Shown: piece by piece, positions 8,855-16,974 of the stretch
Position numbering within the stretch: the first letter of the stretch is position 1
Layout of the letters: each line of letters starts with the position of its first letter
NCBI GenBank assembly: GCA_021413885.1
Contig: JAIOPM010000057.1
Coordinates: 62,001-126,000 of the forward strand
Length of the DNA stretch: 64,000 bases
Origin: Planctomycetota bacterium
GTDB lineage: Bacteria; Planctomycetota; UBA1135; GCA-002686595
Direction of reading: 5' to 3'
Notes under the pieces: model-generated
The model's input: only the letters and a program-made list of their open reading frames with translations
The model's database searches: none
What the model was told of the DNA's origin: nothing
Made by a program: the position numbers and the translations under genes

Positions 8855-9955
8855 ATGAAGCGCACCGCCCTGCACGACGTCCACGAGCGCCTCGGCGCCA
8901 AACTGATCGAGTTCGGCGGCTGGCACATGCCGGTCCAGTACGGGCCGATCCTGGACGAGGTCACGACCGTGCGCACGAAGGCCGGGCTCTTCGACCTCGG
9001 CCACATGGGACGCGTGCGCGTCACGGGCAAGGACGCCGTGCGCTACGTCGATCGCATCGCGACCAACTTCTGCGCGAAGATCCCGACCAACGCTATCCGG
9101 TACTCGCTCTTCTGCAAGGAGGACGGCAACCCGATCGACGACGTGCTCCTCTACAAGGAAGACGGCGGCAGCGTGTTCATCGTCGTCAACGCGTCGAACA
9201 CAGATGTCGACCTCGCGTGGATGCGCGAGCACTCGAAGGGCTTCGACGTGAAGATCGACGATCAGACCGACGAGCTCGGCATGATCGCGATCCAAGGGCA
9301 GACGTCGCGCGAGGCGCTGCAGAAGCTCGTCGACGGCTTCGATCTAGGCGACCTCGGCTACTACAAGTTCACGTTCGCGACGGTGTGCGGCATCCCGAAC
9401 ATGCGCGTCTCGCGCACCGGCTACACCGGCGAACTCGGTTACGAGCTGTACGTGCCGAACGCCCACACCGAACGCGTGTGGAACGCGCTCGCCGAAGCCG
9501 GCAAGCCGCACGGCGTCGCGGCGATCGGCCTCGGCGCGCGCGACATCCTGCGCCTCGAAGCGGGCATGCCGCTCTACGGTCACGAGATCGACGCAACGCA
9601 CAACCCGATCGAGGCCGGGCTCCACTTCGGCGTCTCGTTCGCGCCCGAGAAGGGCGAGTGGATCGGCCGCGCCGCGCTCGAGCGCGTGCAGAAGAACCCG
9701 AAGCAACGCTTGGTCGGCCTGACCACCGAAGGTCCGCGCGTGCCGCGCCAAGGCACTCCGATCCATCGCGGCGCGGAGCAAGTCGGCGCCGTTGCGTCCG
9801 GCGCGGTCTCGCCGACGATCCAGAAGAACATCGCCTCGGCGTTCGTGAAGCTCGGCTGCGATCAGCCGGGCCTCGCGCTCGAGCTCGACTTCAAAGGCAA
9901 ACGCCAAGCCTGCACCGTGCAGGAGCTCCCCTTCTTCTCGCGCACGCGCAAGTGA
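8855..9955 (+). CDS. gcvT: Glycine cleavage system T protein (aminomethyltransferase)
   Basis: 366 residues, the usual family length. It transfers the methylene group from the aminomethyl-lipoyl arm of GcvH to tetrahydrofolate, releasing ammonia. Diagnostic stretches: the N-terminal LHDVHERLGAKLIEFGGWHM, LFDLGHMGRVRVTG, the GNPIDDVLLYKED segment around the conserved Asp, RVSRTGYTGELGYELYVP, and the C-terminal barrel with GKRQACTV. The ATG at 8855 is chosen because family similarity starts there; an upstream extension in frame is Pro/Arg-rich. It is followed after 58 bases by gcvH. GcvP and Lpd are not in the window. Confidence 0.96.
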   Translation: MKRTALHDVHERLGAKLIEFGGWHMPVQYGPILDEVTTVRTKAGLFDLGHMGRVRVTGKDAVRYVDRIATNFCAKIPTNAIRYSLFCKEDGNPIDDVLLYKEDGGSVFIVVNASNTDVDLAWMREHSKGFDVKIDDQTDELGMIAIQGQTSREALQKLVDGFDLGDLGYYKFTFATVCGIPNMRVSRTGYTGELGYELYVPNAHTERVWNALAEAGKPHGVAAIGLGARDILRLEAGMPLYGHEIDATHNPIEAGLHFGVSFAPEKGEWIGRAALERVQKNPKQRLVGLTTEGPRVPRQGTPIHRGAEQVGAVASGAVSPTIQKNIASAFVKLGCDQPGLALELDFKGKRQACTVQELPFFSRTRK

Positions 9956-10013
9956 GCGTCGCGTCCAACTCCCGATTCCTCTCACGAGTTTTCCGAGTCC
10001 CCCAGGTTCATCG

Positions 10014-10433
10014 ATGACCTCCAAGACCACACGCCCCGACGATCGCAAGTACTTCGAATCGCACGAGTGGGCCAAGCAGGACGGCGAGAACGTGATCATC
10101 GGCATCACGGACTTCGCGGTCACCGCGCTCTCCAACGGCAACGACAGCGACCTGGTCTACTGCGACCTGCCCGAACCGGGCCGCGAGCTCGCCCAAGGCG
10201 AAACTTTCGGCGAGATCGAATCGGTCAAGGCGGTCTCCGACCTCAACTCGCCGGTCGCCGGCGAAGTGATCGCGATCAACCAGAAGATCGAGGAGCACCT
10301 CGAGATCCTCTCGCGCGATCCGTGGAACGAAGGCTGGATGATCCGCATCCGGCCGACGTCGAAGAACTGGGCCGGCGAGAAGCTGATGTCCGCCGCCGAG
10401 TACGAGAAGTACTTGGAGGCGCAGAAGCACTGA
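10014..10433 (+). CDS. gcvH: Glycine cleavage system H protein
   Basis: 139 residues. Lipoyl carrier that shuttles the aminomethyl group between GcvP, GcvT and lipoamide dehydrogenase. The lipoylation hairpin is complete: GEIESVKAVSDLNSPVAGEV with the modified lysine at residue 72, and the downstream NEGWMIRI block is also present. ATG at 10014 has AGG 8 bases upstream. It lies 58 bases after gcvT and is followed by a strong hairpin, then by a LipM-like octanoyltransferase gene, the enzyme class that would modify this lysine. Confidence 0.97.
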   Translation: MTSKTTRPDDRKYFESHEWAKQDGENVIIGITDFAVTALSNGNDSDLVYCDLPEPGRELAQGETFGEIESVKAVSDLNSPVAGEVIAINQKIEEHLEILSRDPWNEGWMIRIRPTSKNWAGEKLMSAAEYEKYLEAQKH

Positions 10434-10450
10434 GCTCGTCCCCGCGCAAT

Positions 10451-10486
10451 CGAGCCCGGCCCACGCGACGCGCGCGGCCGGGCTCG
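10451..10486 (+). terminator. GC-rich hairpin after gcvH
   Basis: Perfect 11-base inverted repeat, CGAGCCCGGCC at 10451-10461 with GGCCGGGCTCG at 10476-10486 and a 14-base loop, starting 17 bases after the gcvH stop. It is followed by TTGCGT only. It may terminate or attenuate transcription before the lipM-like gene. Confidence 0.5.
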
Positions 10487-10504
10487 TTGCGTATGCTGGG
10501 AGCG

Positions 10505-11230
10505 ATGGAGCTCTGGCGCCTGATCACGACCTTCGAGGCTAGCCCTGAGTTCAACATGGGCCTCGATCAGGCGTTGCTCGAGACGCCGGAGTCGCCGCCG
10601 ACGTTGCGGTTCTACACGTGGAGTCCCGACACGCTCTCGCTCGGTTACTTCCAACGTTTCGCGGACGTGCCGCGCGCGGCCGAGGCCGGCGCGCAAGTGC
10701 GGCGCATCACCGGCGGCGGCGCGATCCATCACGTCGACGAGCTCACGTTCTCGCTCGCGTGTCCCGTCGATCATCCGCTCTACCAAGGTCCGATCGGCGC
10801 GTCGTACGAGCGCGTGCACCGCACGATCGCCGTCGCGCTCGCGCGCTTCGGCGTGAAGGCCGACCTGCGCGGCGAACGCGCGCTCGTATCCGATCGCGCG
10901 GATACGGGCATGTGCTTCCACCACTCGACACCGCTCGATCTCGCGTGGGACGAGCGCAAGGGCGTCGGCTCCGCGCAACGGCGCAAGGACGGTCGCGTGC
11001 TGCACCACGGCTCGATCAAGCTCAGGAATTCGCCGCTCGAAGGCGACATCGCGACGCTCGAACGCTACGGCGCGCCCGCGCCGGAGGAGTTCGCGCCGGT
11101 GTTGCTCGAGGCGTTCAAGAGCGAGCTCGCGATCCGCACGCGCCCCGCCGCGCCGGAGATCGACGAACGCGAGATCGCGACGGTCGTCGGCGCCGGATAC
11201 CGGGCCGAGAAGTTCCTCCGCCGCCGCTAG
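10505..11230 (+). CDS. lipM: Octanoyltransferase LipM-type (biotin/lipoate ligase fold)
   Basis: 241 residues. It shows the lipoate-ligase/octanoyltransferase fold motif RRITGGGAIHHVDELTFSL (residues 66-84) and the later GVGSAQRRKDGRVLHHGSI. A cysteine in GMCFHH (residue 137) precedes the conserved lysine 152, the arrangement of the Cys nucleophile in Bacillus LipM (Cys150). I therefore favour a LipM octanoyl-ACP transferase over an ATP-using LplA; the protein also lacks the C-terminal accessory domain of long LplA. Start ATG 10505 has GGGAG just upstream; ATG 10493 in frame is possible. Its position after gcvH suggests that GcvH is its acceptor. The next gene starts 4 bases after its stop. 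Confidence 0.8.
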   Translation: MELWRLITTFEASPEFNMGLDQALLETPESPPTLRFYTWSPDTLSLGYFQRFADVPRAAEAGAQVRRITGGGAIHHVDELTFSLACPVDHPLYQGPIGASYERVHRTIAVALARFGVKADLRGERALVSDRADTGMCFHHSTPLDLAWDERKGVGSAQRRKDGRVLHHGSIKLRNSPLEGDIATLERYGAPAPEEFAPVLLEAFKSELAIRTRPAAPEIDEREIATVVGAGYRAEKFLRRR

Positions 11231-11234
11231 AGCG

Positions 11235-12764
11235 ATGCGTTTCCTCGGCCTCGTTCTCTGCGTGTGCTCGTGGACCGCGACGTGTTCGCGCGACGAGCCG
11301 CGAGAGCCCCAGGAACATTGGAACGTGCTCTGCATCACCGTCGACACGCTGCGCGCCGATCACCTGTCGTGCTACGGCTACGCGAAATCGACGACGCCGC
11401 GCATCGATGCGTTCGCAGAGCAAGCGCTGCGCTTCGAGAACGCTTCGACGCCGCGCGCGAAGACGACGCCGGCGCTCGCGTCGCTCTTCACCGGTCTGTA
11501 TCCGCACGAGCACGGCGTGCGCGATCTGACGGAACCGCTCGCCGCGAGCGTGCCGACGTTGGCGGAGCACCTCGCGCGCGCGGGTTGGCGCACGGGAGCG
11601 GTCGTCGGCAACTGGGTGCTCGTGAACGAACGCTCCGGCCTCGCGCGCGGTTTCGACGCGTGGATCGAGCGTCTGCCCGACACCCAAGGCGTGCCGCCGC
11701 ACGACGTGCCGCAACGCACCGCGCATTCGCTGACCGACGCGGGGCTCGCGTTGCTCGGCCTCGGTCCCGCCGACCTCGCCGACGGACTGCGCGAGCCGCT
11801 CGCTCGCGCCGACGGAGCGCCGTGGTTCCTCTGGTTGCACTACATGGATCCGCACGGCACGTACGAGCCGCCGACGGAACACCGCGTCTTCCACTCCGCG
11901 CGCGAGCCGATCGGTCCGCCGTCGAACGATCGAACGCACACGCGCCGCATCGCCGACTACAACGTGCCGCCGAGCGCGCTCGACGCCGCGGGCACGATCG
12001 ACGCGGCGGCGGTGCGCGATCTCTACGACGGGGAGATCCATTACGTCGACGCGGAGATCGGGCGGTTGCTCGACGCGCTCGCGGCGAGCGGAGCCCTCGC
12101 GCGCACGCTCGTCGTGATCACCGCGGACCACGGCGAGAGCCTCGGCGAGCACGACTACTGGTTCGAGCACGGCCTCTACGCGTACCAGAGCACCTGCCGC
12201 ATCCCGCTGATCGTGCGCTTGCCCGACGCGTTCCCGTCGCGGCCCGCGCCGGGCGTGCGCCGCGGCGTCGTTTCGTTGGTCGACGTCGCGCCGACGTTGT
12301 GCGACGTGCTAGAGCTTCCGCCGCTCGTGGCGCCCGACTCGAGTTCTCCGCGCGGCGCGTCGCGAGCCGCGTTGCTCGCCATCGACGACGAACGCGAGCG
12401 CGCCGTCTACTTCGAGAAGGTCGAGCGCGCGAACGAAGACCGCACCGTGCAAACGAAAGGCGTGCGCATCGGGCGTTGGAAACTGCTGCGGCGCTACACG
12501 CACCGCGACAAGGACGGCGCGAGCGCGTGGGTGAACCTCTCCGACGAACTCTACGACCTCGACGTCGATCCGCTGGAAGCGCGCGACCTCGCCGCGACGC
12601 CGGGCGACGCACCGCTCGAACGTCTGAACGCCGCGCTCGAGCACTTCACCGCGGCCGACGTGCACTTCGCCGAACTCGGCGAACTCCTGCGCGCGCGCCG
12701 CGAGGAACTCGAACGCACCGATCCGGAACAGGCGCGCAAGCTGCGGGCGTTGGGCTACTTCTAG
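11235..12764 (+). CDS. Sulfatase/alkaline-phosphatase superfamily hydrolase, threonine type, exported
   Basis: 509 residues with an N-terminal hydrophobic export signal (FLGLVLCVCSWTATC); lipid attachment is possible but the lipobox is poor. Superfamily hallmarks: TVDTLRADHLSCYGY near residue 35, TPALASLFTGLYPHEHGV, VVITADHGESLGEHDYWFEH and an ending of the sulfatase C-terminal type. At the nucleophile site, where formylglycine sulfatases have Cys or Ser in C/S-x-P-x-R, it has Thr77 (TTPAL) and no Arg. It is thus unlikely to be a formylglycine sulfatase and may be a phospho- or sulfo-transferase/hydrolase with Thr as nucleophile, as in LtaS and EptA. Starts 4 bases after the lipM-like gene. 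Substrate unknown. Confidence 0.85.
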   Translation: MRFLGLVLCVCSWTATCSRDEPREPQEHWNVLCITVDTLRADHLSCYGYAKSTTPRIDAFAEQALRFENASTPRAKTTPALASLFTGLYPHEHGVRDLTEPLAASVPTLAEHLARAGWRTGAVVGNWVLVNERSGLARGFDAWIERLPDTQGVPPHDVPQRTAHSLTDAGLALLGLGPADLADGLREPLARADGAPWFLWLHYMDPHGTYEPPTEHRVFHSAREPIGPPSNDRTHTRRIADYNVPPSALDAAGTIDAAAVRDLYDGEIHYVDAEIGRLLDALAASGALARTLVVITADHGESLGEHDYWFEHGLYAYQSTCRIPLIVRLPDAFPSRPAPGVRRGVVSLVDVAPTLCDVLELPPLVAPDSSSPRGASRAALLAIDDERERAVYFEKVERANEDRTVQTKGVRIGRWKLLRRYTHRDKDGASAWVNLSDELYDLDVDPLEARDLAATPGDAPLERLNAALEHFTAADVHFAELGELLRARREELERTDPEQARKLRALGYF

Positions 12765-12810
12765 CTCTGCCGTCGACGCAGGGGGCGGCGCCTTCGCGCA
12801 AGCCGCGCAG

Positions 12811-12885
12811 TGGTTACCCGGCCAGGACTTGAACCTGGAATGAGAGGACCAAAACCTCTTGTGTTACCGATTACACCACCGGGTA
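12811..12885 (-). tRNA. tRNA-Gln (anticodon UUG)
   Basis: 75 nucleotides on the minus strand with encoded CCA (TGG at 12811-12813 on the plus strand). Acceptor stem TACCCGG/CCGGGTA, a short D arm, anticodon stem AGAGG/CCTCT enclosing the loop TTTTGGT (anticodon TTG), and T arm CCAGG with TTCAAGT. The U1-A72 acceptor end is typical of glutamine tRNAs. No integrase or repeat of the 3' end was seen nearby. Confidence 0.93.
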
Positions 12886-12930
12886 GTCCGTCGATGCGGC
12901 GCGAGACTCTAGCCGGGCCCGCCGCGAGGG

Positions 12931-14187
12931 TCAATCGGGCAACGCGCGCCACAGGAGTTCGAGCGCCGCGTTGGCCGCGAACAGGCGGACAGTGGCGCGA
13001 TCGACCGGCGGGAAGCGCGTTTCGCGGCTCGTGACGACGCCGTCGACCGAGAGGCCGAAGCAGACGAGCCCGACCGGTTTCTCCGCGGTGCCGCCGTCGG
13101 GCCCCGCGATCCCCGACACGGCGATCGCGAGCCGCGCGCCGGTCGCGGCGGCCGCGCCGCGGGCCATGGCCTCGACGACTTCGCACGACACGGCGCCGTG
13201 GCGCTCGAGCAGTTCGCGCGCGACGCCGAGGCGCGCGGTCTTCGCCTCGTTCGAGTAGGTGACGAAACCTTCGCGGAAGACGGCGCTGATGCCCGGGACT
13301 TCGGTCAGGAGTTCGGCGACGAGCCCGCCGGTGCACGACTCGGCGGTGGTGAGCGTGAGCTTGCGGCGGATCAGCTCGCGCCCGAGCACGAACGCGAGGC
13401 GCGGTTCGTCCTCGCTGAAGAGTTCGGCGGCGAAGCGCTCGCGAAACGCCTCCGCGCGCGCGGCGATCAACGCCTCGGCGCCGGCCTGCGTTCCGGCGCG
13501 GGCGCGCAACGAAACGCGGAGCGTGCCTTGGTGCGCGGTGACGCCCATCCGCGGATTCGCGGAGCGGTCCATCCAGTCGCCGGCGCGATCGCCGAACGCG
13601 CTCTCCGCCAGCCCGACCAAGTGGAACGACGCGCGCGCGAAGCACTCGCCGTGACCGCACGTCGCGGAGATCCAGGGCAGGAGCTCGCGCTCGAGCATCG
13701 TCTCGCACTCGCGCGGCGGTCCGGGCAACACCGCGAGCACGCCGCCGCCGATCCACGTGCGGAAGCCCGGCGCCGTGCCGTTGTGATTGCGCATCACCTG
13801 CGCGCCGTCGGGGAACTCGGCCTGACGCACGTTGGACTCGGGGAAGTCGCGCTTGCGGCGCGCGAACCACTCGCGCAGTTCCGCCACGACGCTCTCGTCG
13901 CGCACCAACTTCACGCCGGCCGCGTCGGCGGCCGCTTCGCGGGTGACGTCGTCGAGCGTCGGCCCGAGGCCGCCGCTCGCGAACACCATCGGGTACTTCT
14001 CGCAGAGCTCGTAGAACGCCGCGGCGAGCCGCGCGCGATCGTCGCCGATCACGCGGAACTCGACGACTTCGATGCCGAGGTCCGCGAGCCGTCGCGAGAT
14101 CATCCCGGAGTTCGTGTCGGCGTGGCGCCCTTCGAGCAGCTCGTCGCCGATCGCGATCACCGCCGCCTTGCGCGGATCACGGATCAC
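12931..14187 (-). CDS. cinA: CinA-family protein (NMN deamidase / competence-damage protein)
   Basis: 418 residues, full length for two-domain CinA. The N-terminal MoCF-like domain has VIAIGDELLEGRHADTNSG and FASGGLGPTLDDVTREA. The C-terminal domain has the nicotinamide-mononucleotide deamidase signature TAESCTGGLVAELLTEVPG and GFVTYSNEAKTARLGV, ending VNAA-type helices. It probably recycles NMN to nicotinic acid mononucleotide in the cytoplasm. Start GTG 14187 overlaps the tatC stop (GTGA), so it is translated with tatC. Confidence 0.94.
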   Translation of the reverse strand: MIRDPRKAAVIAIGDELLEGRHADTNSGMISRRLADLGIEVVEFRVIGDDRARLAAAFYELCEKYPMVFASGGLGPTLDDVTREAAADAAGVKLVRDESVVAELREWFARRKRDFPESNVRQAEFPDGAQVMRNHNGTAPGFRTWIGGGVLAVLPGPPRECETMLERELLPWISATCGHGECFARASFHLVGLAESAFGDRAGDWMDRSANPRMGVTAHQGTLRVSLRARAGTQAGAEALIAARAEAFRERFAAELFSEDEPRLAFVLGRELIRRKLTLTTAESCTGGLVAELLTEVPGISAVFREGFVTYSNEAKTARLGVARELLERHGAVSCEVVEAMARGAAAATGARLAIAVSGIAGPDGGTAEKPVGLVCFGLSVDGVVTSRETRFPPVDRATVRLFAANAALELLWRALPD

Positions 14188-15068
14188 GTCGCGACCTCTG
14201 GGCTAGCGCGCTTGCGCGTCGACCAACGGCCCATCAAGAGTCCGAGCTCGTAGAGCAGGATCATCGGCGCCGCGAGCAACGTCTGCGAGTACGGATCCGC
14301 CGACGGCGTGACGAAGCCGGACACGACGAACGCGACGACGATGAAGTGCTTGCGGTAGCGCGCGAACGTCGCGGCCTGCACGAGATCGAGGCGGATCAGC
14401 ACCTGGATCAGGATCGGCATCTGGAACATCGCGCCGGTCCAGATGCACGTCTTCGACAGGAACTCCATGTACTCGTCGAGCTTCGGATTGAAGACGACGA
14501 GGTCCTGCGGGAGCGTCTTCTGCAGGTAGTAGATGCCCATCGGCACCATCAGGAAGAAGCTCATCGCGAGCCCCGCCATGAACAGGACCAGCGACAGGGG
14601 GAAGTACCCCATCACCATCCGGCGCTCCTTCTTGTAGAGCCCGGCGGCGATGAAGCCCCACATCTGCCATAGCAGGATGGGCCCGCCCGCCGCGACCGCG
14701 ACGTACATCGCGTTGCGGAACGAGAACATGAAGATCTCGCTGACGCCGGTCGCTTGGAGCTTGTCGGTGTAGGGGGTCTGCAGGCGCTTGTCCGCCGGAT
14801 CCTCGGAGAGGAAGAACTGGGTGCGCGGGACCTCGAGGTGTTCCTTCAGGTACGCCTCGTGGTCCGCGACCATGTCGGCGTTGAGCCACGCGACCGCGCG
14901 CTTGAATGGCCACTGCATGCCGGTCGCGATCTGCGGGTTGAACTCCCACGCGACGCAGAACGCGAGGAACACCGCGAGCACTCCGCGCAGGACGCGCTTG
15001 CGCAGCTCCTCGAGGTGCTGCGACAGCGTCATCCGCGTCTGCGCGAACGGATCTTCGGGGTTCACCAT
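14184..15068 (-). CDS. tatC: Sec-independent protein translocase subunit TatC
   Basis: 294 residues, polytopic. The cytoplasmic N-terminus carries the conserved QHLEELRKR motif used in twin-arginine recognition, and six membrane segments are recognisable, with conserved AGLYKKERR and FVVSGFVTPSADPYSQ. The first periplasmic loop (about residues 45-110) is longer than usual and includes charged sequence around EVPRTQFFLSEDPADKRL. No tatA or tatB is adjacent. Its stop overlaps the start of cinA. A long hairpin separates it from the upstream gene. Confidence 0.95.
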   Translation of the reverse strand: MVNPEDPFAQTRMTLSQHLEELRKRVLRGVLAVFLAFCVAWEFNPQIATGMQWPFKRAVAWLNADMVADHEAYLKEHLEVPRTQFFLSEDPADKRLQTPYTDKLQATGVSEIFMFSFRNAMYVAVAAGGPILLWQMWGFIAAGLYKKERRMVMGYFPLSLVLFMAGLAMSFFLMVPMGIYYLQKTLPQDLVVFNPKLDEYMEFLSKTCIWTGAMFQMPILIQVLIRLDLVQAATFARYRKHFIVVAFVVSGFVTPSADPYSQTLLAAPMILLYELGLLMGRWSTRKRASPEVAT

Positions 15069-15142
15069 CGGCGGGGGCGACTAGGATGACGCGCTCACGA
15101 CGTTGATCCAAGCGAACGCACGTACGACGCCGATGGAAAGCG

Positions 15143-15180
15143 CGAGGCGGGCGACGCCGCGAAGGACGTCGCCCGCCTCG
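15143..15180 (-). terminator. Perfect 13-bp hairpin between the coiled-coil gene and tatC
   Basis: CGAGGCGGGCGAC at 15143-15155 pairs perfectly with GTCGCCCGCCTCG at 15168-15180 (12-base loop). In minus-strand orientation it begins 22 bases after the stop at 15203 and is followed by CGCTTTCC. Probable terminator of the upstream coiled-coil gene. Confidence 0.65.
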
Positions 15181-15202
15181 TGTGAGAGTCCTGCTGCTTC
15201 GC

Positions 15203-16447
15203 TCAGAACGCGAAGTAACCGGCGAGGTCCTTGAGCGCCATGATCTGCACGCCCTTGGACTCGGCTTCCTTGTACACGGCGAGTTCGGTCGGCTGGATCG
15301 GCGTCTCGACCGGGTTGCCGTCGGCGTCGGTGTAGAGCTCGCCGCCGACGATCATGTAGTCGGTGTTCAGGTCGAGCTTCGACTGCACGACGATGCCCAT
15401 CATGCCGAGCAGGTTCTTGAGTTCCTTCTCGTTGTACTTGCCCGAGAAGCGACCGACGAGCACCGCGTGGCGCTGCGTCTTAGGGTCGTACACCGGGTTG
15501 TAGATCACGTCGCCCGGCACGACCGGATCGAACTGGTCGCGCACTTCGGTGATGCGCACTTCGGCGCGCGACGGTTCGACCTTGGTCACTTCGGCCATCG
15601 CCTTCGGCGTCGTCGAACCGACCTTGCCGGACATCACGGTGAAGCGCGTGCCGCGGGCGAGCCGCTGATTCGCGCCGATGTCGATCCAGCCGATGCCGAG
15701 GTCCTTGCTGACCGCGAGGAACGCGCCGTCCTGGGCTTGCGGCTCCTTGAGGAAGCGCAGCTTCTGACCTTGGACCGCGAGGCGCGTCTCGAAGGTCTTC
15801 ACTTCGTCGCCGTGGGCGCGGACCGCTTCTTCGTACTTCGCGTTGGCGGCGCGCAGGTCGGCGTCGAGTTGGCTCTGTTGCGTGCGCAGGCCGGCGATCG
15901 TTTGCTCGCCGTCTTGTTGGCGCTGAGCGGCGGCCTCGGTGAGGTCGGTGAGCTGCTTGCGCAAGTCGTCGAGCTGCGTGTCCTTCTCGCGGATCGCGTC
16001 TTGGAGACCCTTCTCCGCTTGGAGGCCCTTGCGACGCGCGTCGTTGACCTCGTCTTCCTTGCCCGAGATCTCCTTGCCGCGGCTCTGGTACGCGGTCTTC
16101 GCGAACGCGAGCAGACCCTTGACGTCCTTGATGTCGGCGGGCGCGTCGAGCGCGGTGCGCGCATCCTCGAAGTCGGCCTTCATCGATGCGATGTTGGTCG
16201 CGGGAGTCACCGACGAAGGATCGGTCCAACCGATCTCCTTCGAGAGCTCGACCAGGGCTTTGCGCGCCTCGCTGGTGCTCTTCTCGCTGTCGACTCGAGC
16301 GGTCTTGTCGGCCGCGGCCTGCGTGACCGCCTTGGCCTTCGCGTCGAAGCCCGTGTACGCGATGAACAGCGCCACGAAGAACAACACCAACGTGACGACC
16401 ATCCAGACGATGCTGACGCGGACGGCGCCGCGCTGAGAACGCTTCAT
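15203..16447 (-). CDS. Membrane-anchored coiled-coil protein with C-terminal BRCT-like domain
   Basis: 414 residues. Short basic N-terminus, one membrane segment at about 11-32 (VSIVWMVVTLVLFFVALFIA), then a long helical region (about 35-235) rich in Ala/Glu/Gln with strong coiled-coil character, for example RKQLTDLTEAAAQRQQDGE. A beta-rich part follows (IGWIDIGANQRLARGTRF, VVPGDVIYNPVYDP). The final 95 residues resemble a BRCT fold: AVLVGRFSGKYNEKELKN, LDLNTDYMIVGGE, GVQIMALKDLAGYFAF. The domain looks extracytoplasmic by the positive-inside rule, which would be unusual for BRCT and leaves topology open. A hairpin follows the stop; transcribed divergently from coaE. Confidence 0.65.
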   Translation of the reverse strand: MKRSQRGAVRVSIVWMVVTLVLFFVALFIAYTGFDAKAKAVTQAAADKTARVDSEKSTSEARKALVELSKEIGWTDPSSVTPATNIASMKADFEDARTALDAPADIKDVKGLLAFAKTAYQSRGKEISGKEDEVNDARRKGLQAEKGLQDAIREKDTQLDDLRKQLTDLTEAAAQRQQDGEQTIAGLRTQQSQLDADLRAANAKYEEAVRAHGDEVKTFETRLAVQGQKLRFLKEPQAQDGAFLAVSKDLGIGWIDIGANQRLARGTRFTVMSGKVGSTTPKAMAEVTKVEPSRAEVRITEVRDQFDPVVPGDVIYNPVYDPKTQRHAVLVGRFSGKYNEKELKNLLGMMGIVVQSKLDLNTDYMIVGGELYTDADGNPVETPIQPTELAVYKEAESKGVQIMALKDLAGYFAF

Positions 16448-16974
16448 GACGTGTGGACCTCTCGAACTCTCCAGACCCGGGTCGGAACTCCGGGCCCGAG
16501 CAGTGTGGGCAGTGGTGGGACGCGCAAGGCTAGAACCGTGACGGCGGAGGGTTTCCGGCCGTCGCGAGGGGGCATGTTGATACCTTCCGGGCACCGAACT
16601 CGGCAAGGGAATTCGTCGGGGGGAGGAGCTCCGCCGCACCCCCCGCGACGCCGCCCTTGACGACCCCTCCCGACCCCGTACCCTAAGCGTCCGACGACAC
16701 TCGGTCGCGACTCGGGAGAGGCACCCCGCGCGGGGGTCGAATTCGAGCGCACGCGTCCTACCCGGCGTTGCCGGTCCGGTTTCCTCCGGAGTGCCGCGCG
16801 GCCCGCGCACTCGCTCGTGGCGAGTTCCTCGAGGCGCCTTCGCACCGACTCATCAGGCCTCCCGCGGTCACCGCGGTCCACCGAACGGCCGGAGTCGGGC
16901 CCCAACCATCCAACGTGCTTCCCGCTTCAATCTTGGCGACTCAGAGACCGACCACCGATCGCGACGCGCGGAGC
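16448..16974. other. Long non-coding region between divergent genes (coaE-rho leader)
   Basis: 527 bases without a supported gene. It holds several small inverted repeats, for example ACTCGC/GCGAGT near 16805-16825 and a C/G-rich stretch around 16620-16690, and one candidate promoter (16657-16684). If that promoter is used, coaE and rho have an untranslated leader of nearly 300 bases. Rho genes are often autoregulated through their leaders, so this region may carry such control; that is inference. Confidence 0.4.
16657..16684 (+). promoter_or_regulatory. Candidate sigma-70-like promoter for coaE-rho
   Basis: TTGACG at 16657-16662 and TACCCT at 16679-16684 with a 16-base spacer. The -35 box is close to consensus; the -10 keeps only T, A and the final T. 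Weak evidence in such G+C-rich DNA. Confidence 0.3.
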
